DNA of 9,915 nucleotides from an uncultured bacterium (GTDB lineage: Bacteria > Verrucomicrobiota > Lentisphaeria > Victivallales > Victivallaceae): assembly GCA_949286445.1 (NCBI GenBank), contig CASECL010000045.1:1-9915 (forward strand), written 5' to 3'. The notes under the pieces were generated by a model, which worked only from the letters and a program-made list of their open reading frames with translations, was not told where the DNA came from and searched no databases. The translations under genes and the position numbers were made by a program. Positions 7,657 through 9,915 of the stretch are shown here, one piece after another (the first letter of the stretch is position 1; every line of letters begins with the position of its first letter).

Positions 7657-7900
7657 AAAAATATCCGCACCTTTCCTCTGTTATTTTTTTATTATATTCC
7701 AATAATTTAATTTCATTTTTATCGGCGGCCATGGCCGTACGGAACATAACTTAACATATTTTAAGGAAAAATCAAGGATGATTTCGCCTGAAACAACAAT
7801 AATAATGCAATAGTGTGTGTTATTGCAATTCAAGTGTACTTTTGAGGTCAGGTTTATAACAGGGCAGGGGAACAGACTTTTCACATTGACTACTGCCATT
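7657..7900 (-). promoter_or_regulatory. Probable leuS leader/promoter region with inverted repeats
   Basis: The 240 bases upstream of leuS have no convincing gene. They contain a perfect 7-bp inverted repeat TGCAATA/TATTGCA (7806-7812 and 7821-7827) around an alternating gtgtgtgt spacer. A 12-bp perfect palindrome CGGCCATGGCCG (7726-7737) overlaps a second one, CCGTACGG (7735-7742). A small hairpin AAATCA/TGATTT (7769-7784) is followed on the minus strand by a short T run. A TATAAT hexamer (7691-7696, minus strand) could be a -10 box, but no good -35 lies at the right distance. No T-box (TGGNACCGCG-like) element and no leucine-rich leader peptide is seen. Regulation is therefore likely but its kind is unknown. 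Confidence 0.35.
7806..7827. repeat. Perfect inverted repeat TGCAATA-N8-TATTGCA upstream of leuS
   Basis: The two 7-bp arms are exact reverse complements separated by eight bases of GT alternation. They lie about 150 nt before the leuS start. Either a DNA operator half-site pair or an RNA hairpin in the leader is possible; 7 bp with an 8-base loop is short enough to occur by chance in AT-rich DNA. Confidence 0.5.
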
Positions 7901-7950
7901 TTTTTATACAGCTGTTACTGCCTGATCAATCTGACTTACGGTTGATTTTT

Positions 7951-8035
7951 ATAATAATAATAAGTTTTAAGACTCTAATAATAAATAATATACAATAAAT
8001 TATCTTATTTATTTTCAATAACATATAATATAAAT
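7951..8035. other. AT-extreme tract (8 G/C in 85 bases)
   Basis: Only 8 of the 85 bases are G or C. The tract contains ATAATAATAATAA-type triplet runs (7951-7963 and again near 7976-7990) and a perfect 7-bp inverted repeat AATAAAT/ATTTATT (7994-8000 and 8007-8013). It ends abruptly at a GC-rich CCCGGG (8038-8043). Such tracts can be curved or easily melted DNA, upstream promoter elements or nucleoid-protein (H-NS/HU-like) binding DNA. No DnaA-box cluster is present, so an origin is not supported. Confidence 0.7.
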
Positions 8036-8605
8036 AGCCCGGGATCTTTCATCAGCTAATCAAAACAGCAGTGCAGGGGGTGGCGTACATTATTTTGAGG
8101 TGAATTTTGAGTTTTTTTGCCATTTTTCAGGTATCCTTTCAGTCTATATGTAAATCAAGGAGAACAGCAAAGGCAATAAAGTCTGTCTTCCGGTGCGCAG
8201 TTTTTAAGCAGTATTACCATCATCATAATGTTTTCTTAAAACAGCACTCCTGCCCTGAAATTTTCATCCCGATATCTGTTTTGTTTTTTTCGCGATCCGG
8301 CTGATTTTAACAAGCTGTGGTTTACAAAAAGTCCATAAATAGAAAAACGGAGACTTTGATTATGATTTTTCATTCAGCAGTGCAGAAGATATCAACAAAG
8401 ATATTGTCAAGTTATTAACAATGTATCGACATTACGATATAACATATTTATTATAAAGGTATTGCAGATTTCAATCCGGCAACATGCCAACACTATCAAT
8501 TTAACATAACAAATATTATGCGACATTATATATCTTGAAAAATCCCCCCCTGTTTGGGCCGGTTTATGGCTGTTGAATGATTGTCGCACTGAATGATTGG
8601 TTATC
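8036..8605. other. Non-coding stretch without a recognisable gene
   Basis: About 570 bases with no gene that I can support. Frames here are short and have composition typical of chance AT-rich reading (rich in F, S, I, C and H). A GAGGTGA motif (8097-8103) sits just before a TTG (8107) that opens a 65-codon frame, but the product looks like nothing known. No tRNA (no TTCRANYC-type arm), SRP RNA or tmRNA signature was found. A 10-bp direct repeat TGAATGATTG occurs at 8574-8583 and 8590-8599. Confidence 0.5.
8574..8599. repeat. Direct repeat TGAATGATTG, two copies with 16-bp period
   Basis: Two identical 10-mers begin 16 bases apart, just downstream of the end of the 8606-8932 minus-strand open frame. 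A spacing near one and a half helical turns could suit a tandem protein site, but a chance or slippage duplication is equally possible. Confidence 0.4.
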
Positions 8606-8932
8606 TTATTCCGTTAATATCATATTTACAGAAAAACAATCCATCTTTATTTTTCCGTTTTCAAACCCTATTATGGGTTCAGGTATAAAATATCTTTTAT
8701 CCGGCATTTCTGTTTTCTCCTGGTTATTCTGCTGACGACTTTTTATCGATGACTGCAATATACTGGAAAAGTCAACCGGAAATGACCTCCAATCGGGCAG
8801 GAGGCCGTATTTAACGTACAAACGACATCGACGATAATTTTGACTTATTAATATATTGTCAGGGTGGAAATAATATCTTACATCTGATATGCCCGGTGGT
8901 ATAGAAAATTCAGTCTCAAAACTATCAAGAAA
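8606..8932 (-). CDS. Unidentified open frame, possible gene remnant or small gene
   Basis: On the minus strand 108 sense codons run without a stop from 8932 to the TAA at 8606-8608, unusual for the surrounding AT-rich DNA. The translation has protein-like composition: FETEFSIPPGISDVRYYFHP near the N-terminus, LYVKYGLLPDWRSFPVDFSS in the middle and RYFIPEPIIGFENGKIKMD near the C-terminus. I do not recognise the family. No ATG with a ribosome site opens the full frame: TGA codons lie just upstream (8933-8935 and 8939-8941), and a TTG at 8819-8821 would give 71 residues. An internal ATG (8705-8707) has CAGGAG eight bases upstream and would give a 33-residue product, MPDKRYFIP...NMILTE. It could be a decayed gene, a real small gene, or chance. 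Many ATA codons argue for chance or foreign origin. Confidence 0.25.
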   Translation of the reverse strand, partial: FLDSFETEFSIPPGISDVRYYFHPDNILISQNYRRCRLYVKYGLLPDWRSFPVDFSSILQSSIKSRQQNNQEKTEMPDKRYFIPEPIIGFENGKIKMDCFSVNMILTE

Positions 8933-9056
8933 TCATATTCATATTGACTTTATTTGACACCAGAAGCAGAGGAAATATTCTTCAACTGTATTTTATCCGG
9001 CAAAAATAGCTGCAATCAATAAACGTTTCGAGCAAAACCAAATCCGGGCGGTAGAA

Positions 9057-9121
9057 GATCGATCATTTTATTGCTGTTTTCATTATTGTCATATAATTTT
9101 ACGGAGAAAAAAATGATGATC
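9057..9121 (+). repeat. Inverted repeat that would pair over the start codon of a small ORF
   Basis: GATCGATCATTTT (9057-9069) pairs with AAAATGATGATC (9110-9121), giving 12 base pairs with one bulged G (9061) and a 40-base loop. The right arm contains both candidate ATGs (9113 and 9116) of the small plus-strand ORF, while its GGAG (9103-9106) lies in the loop. The pairing is direct from sequence; a role in translation control is inference. Confidence 0.4.
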
Positions 9122-9211
9122 CGGGGGAAAACTATTTTTCAACCGGCAGTCAGTATTCTTGATGGAGCAGGGAATAACAGGCTTTATTGGGCATCTGCTG
9201 CCGCCCGGTAA
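9113..9211 (+). CDS. Candidate small ORF, 32 codons, unknown
   Basis: ATG follows GGAG (9103-9106) by six bases, a good ribosome site. The product starts MMIRGKTIFQPAVSILD and ends YWASAAAR before TAA (9209-9211). It is somewhat richer in G+C than its surroundings. There is no signal peptide or membrane segment, and I recognise no family. A TATAAT hexamer (9092-9097) lies too close to the ribosome site to be the -10 of a normal leadered transcript. It may be chance or a fragment of a lost gene. Confidence 0.18.
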   Translation: MMIRGKTIFQPAVSILDGAGNNRLYWASAAAR

Positions 9212-9354
9212 TACCCCTGCCCCTGTGTAAAACACAAATACGATTTATTCTATTTATTTGCAGTAACTTAAATCATTTTTCAGGAGAATAATTTTAATCG
9301 CTCAAATTCCCCCCTGCCCTGCATTTTAATTAGATACAATGATTGCTTTGGGAT

Positions 9355-9406
9355 AAAAAAAGAGAGCAATGCTTTAAAAAAAGTCCTTAATGCATTGCTC
9401 ATCTTT
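9355..9406 (-). terminator. Intrinsic (Rho-independent) terminator of the lipoprotein gene
   Basis: Read on the minus strand, GAGCAATGC (9400-9392) pairs perfectly with GCATTGCTC (9372-9364). The stem is extended outward by AAAGA/TCTTT with one bulged base (9401), and inward by TTAA/TTAA after a T-T mismatch. Seven T residues (9361-9355) follow at once. It lies about 90 nt after the stop codon of the lipoprotein gene, and it isolates that gene from the non-coding region and leuS. Confidence 0.88.
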
Positions 9407-9414
9407 CTTCTGCA

Positions 9415-9442
9415 TCCGGTTTTACTCAAACCTGAAACCGGA
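9415..9442 (-). other. Second hairpin in the 3' untranslated region of the lipoprotein gene
   Basis: TCCGGTTT and AAACCGGA (9415-9422 and 9435-9442) form a perfect 8-bp stem with a 12-base loop, between the lipoprotein stop codon and the terminator. No U-tract follows on the minus strand (TGCAGAAG follows), so it is not itself a terminator. A role as an mRNA 3'-stability structure or an sRNA-like 3' end is possible. Confidence 0.55.
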
Positions 9443-9496
9443 CATTACATTACACTTCAAATCTCTGGTAAATAATGTATTATAGCAGTTGGATTT

Positions 9497-9868
9497 TCAG
9501 CGATATGTAGAAAATTTCTTCTCCATTTCACCGGCATAAACTTCCAGAATTGCTCCGGATTTGCGGCATGATTCGTCTGCTGCGGAATACTCCTGTTTCA
9601 GCTTCTGCATGTCTTCACTCAATACCTTATCCAGCGGCATGTCACTGATTTTCCGGGCAATTGAGTCAGCCTGGGCGAGCTTGGCATCCAAATGTTTACG
9701 CCAGAGTTCATACTGCTTTTGCAATTTATCGCTGTCCAGTTTTTGAGCTTCCGCACGCACTTCATCCAGCGGCCGGTTTTCATCCAGTTTTTCCCCGCAT
9801 CCGGCAAAGCAGATACAGGCGGCCAATAACACAAAAAAACTGACTGATTTAATACGGTTTTTTTTCAT
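9497..9868 (-). CDS. Small helical lipoprotein, unknown function
   Basis: The chosen ATG (9866-9868) has GGAGG eight bases upstream (9877-9881). An in-frame GTG three codons earlier overlaps that site and is unlikely. The 123-residue product begins with a basic MKKNRIK, a hydrophobic stretch (VSFFVLLAACICF, 9-21) and a lipobox ending FAGC, so Cys24 should be lipidated after signal peptidase II cleavage; Phe at -3 is less usual than Leu. The mature part of about 100 residues is rich in K, E, D, Q, L and A without prolines after the first segment except in DMPLDK, and is predicted to be a helix or coiled coil. The GEKLDEN residues after the Cys lack an inner-membrane-retention Asp at +2 (Gly at +2), so outer-membrane sorting is plausible in a Gram-negative cell. 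I recognise no family. It stands alone, with its own terminator; the promoter would lie at or beyond the window edge. Confidence 0.8.
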   Translation of the reverse strand: MKKNRIKSVSFFVLLAACICFAGCGEKLDENRPLDEVRAEAQKLDSDKLQKQYELWRKHLDAKLAQADSIARKISDMPLDKVLSEDMQKLKQEYSAADESCRKSGAILEVYAGEMEKKFSTYR

Positions 9869-9915
9869 TTGTAACACCTCCCCGGTACGGTTTAATTTGA
9901 TACTTTCAATATATA

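Larger units (their letters stand above)
8936..9351. other. Non-coding stretch with one candidate small ORF and C-rich motifs
   Basis: About 415 bases with no established gene. It holds the 32-codon plus-strand ORF at 9113-9211, a long-range inverted repeat (9057-9069 with 9110-9121), tandem CCCCTG copies (9214-9225) and CCCCTGCCCTG (9311-9321). Nothing else could be identified. Confidence 0.5.

Noticed and set aside
7681..7899. 72-codon minus-strand frame just upstream of leuS
   Set aside because: Its ATG lacks a ribosome site, the composition is unlike the neighbouring proteins, and it covers the probable leuS promoter and leader.
7657..7960. T-box riboswitch or leucine-rich leader peptide controlling leuS
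   Set aside because: No TGGNACCGCG-like T-box core and no run of Leu codons was found; a 12-codon ATG frame near 7721-7760 has one Leu codon and no ribosome site.
8107..8304. 65-codon plus-strand frame starting at TTG after GAGGTGA
   Set aside because: Although a ribosome-site-like motif is present, the product is F/S/H/C-rich, has no motif, and looks like a chance reading of AT-rich DNA.
8407..8589. 60-codon minus-strand frame starting at GTG
   Set aside because: No ribosome site, chance-like composition and no recognisable motif.
8691..9002. 12-base repeat TTTTATCCGGCA at 8695-8706 and 8991-9002, and 11-base CAGCAGTGCAG at 8066 and 8375
   Set aside because: Repeats of this length are expected a few times by chance in 10 kb.
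7900..9350. tRNA, SRP RNA, tmRNA, CRISPR array or replication origin in the non-coding interval
   Set aside because: None of their signature sequences was seen: no T-arm motif, no GGAAGGAAGCA-like SRP loop, no regularly spaced repeats and no DnaA-box cluster.

Overview
The window suggests a heterotrophic, carbohydrate-using bacterium with intermediate GC in its genes and AT-rich intergenic DNA. The sequence style fits the Lentisphaerota/Verrucomicrobiota side of the PVC superphylum: a bacterial-type LeuRS with the 'HPVERRPMKQW' segment, an AP-endonuclease-2-fold sugar isomerase, a GH42 beta-galactosidase and a small helical lipoprotein. That placement is inferred from style; no 16S rRNA or other diagnostic marker is present.

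Every well-supported gene lies on the minus strand, so the window reads from right to left. At the right edge is a short lipoprotein gene (9497-9868), followed by two hairpins, the second a textbook intrinsic terminator (9355-9406). Next comes about 1.7 kb (7657-9351) with no convincing gene. It holds an AT-extreme tract, one 109-codon open frame that may be a gene remnant or small gene, a 32-codon ORF whose start lies in a predicted hairpin, and a recurring CCCCTGCCCTG motif.

The left 7.65 kb is a tight gene string: leuS (leucyl-tRNA synthetase), a TIM-barrel sugar-phosphate isomerase/epimerase, etfB, etfA with an N-terminal [4Fe-4S] ferredoxin segment, a GlcD/LctD-type FAD-dependent 2-hydroxyacid dehydrogenase, and the start of a GH42 beta-galactosidase. 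The last four junctions before GH42 are 47 nt, ATGA overlap, 4 nt, and ATGA overlap, so co-transcription and translational coupling are very likely. The order etfB-etfA-dehydrogenase and the ferredoxin-bearing EtfA match the electron-bifurcating (electron-confurcating) lactate dehydrogenase complex LctBCD described from Acetobacterium woodii. I infer that the cell oxidises lactate or another 2-hydroxyacid with NAD+, driven by reduced ferredoxin.

The most striking anomaly is in GH42. An in-frame TGA (296-298) splits the gene between the catalytic acid/base 'NE' motif and the zinc-binding CxCxxC cluster. Family-like sequence continues in the same frame on both sides to the window edge. TGA is an ordinary stop in at least five neighbouring genes, so this is either a very recent nonsense mutation (for example CGA to TGA), a sequencing error, or a local recoding event.
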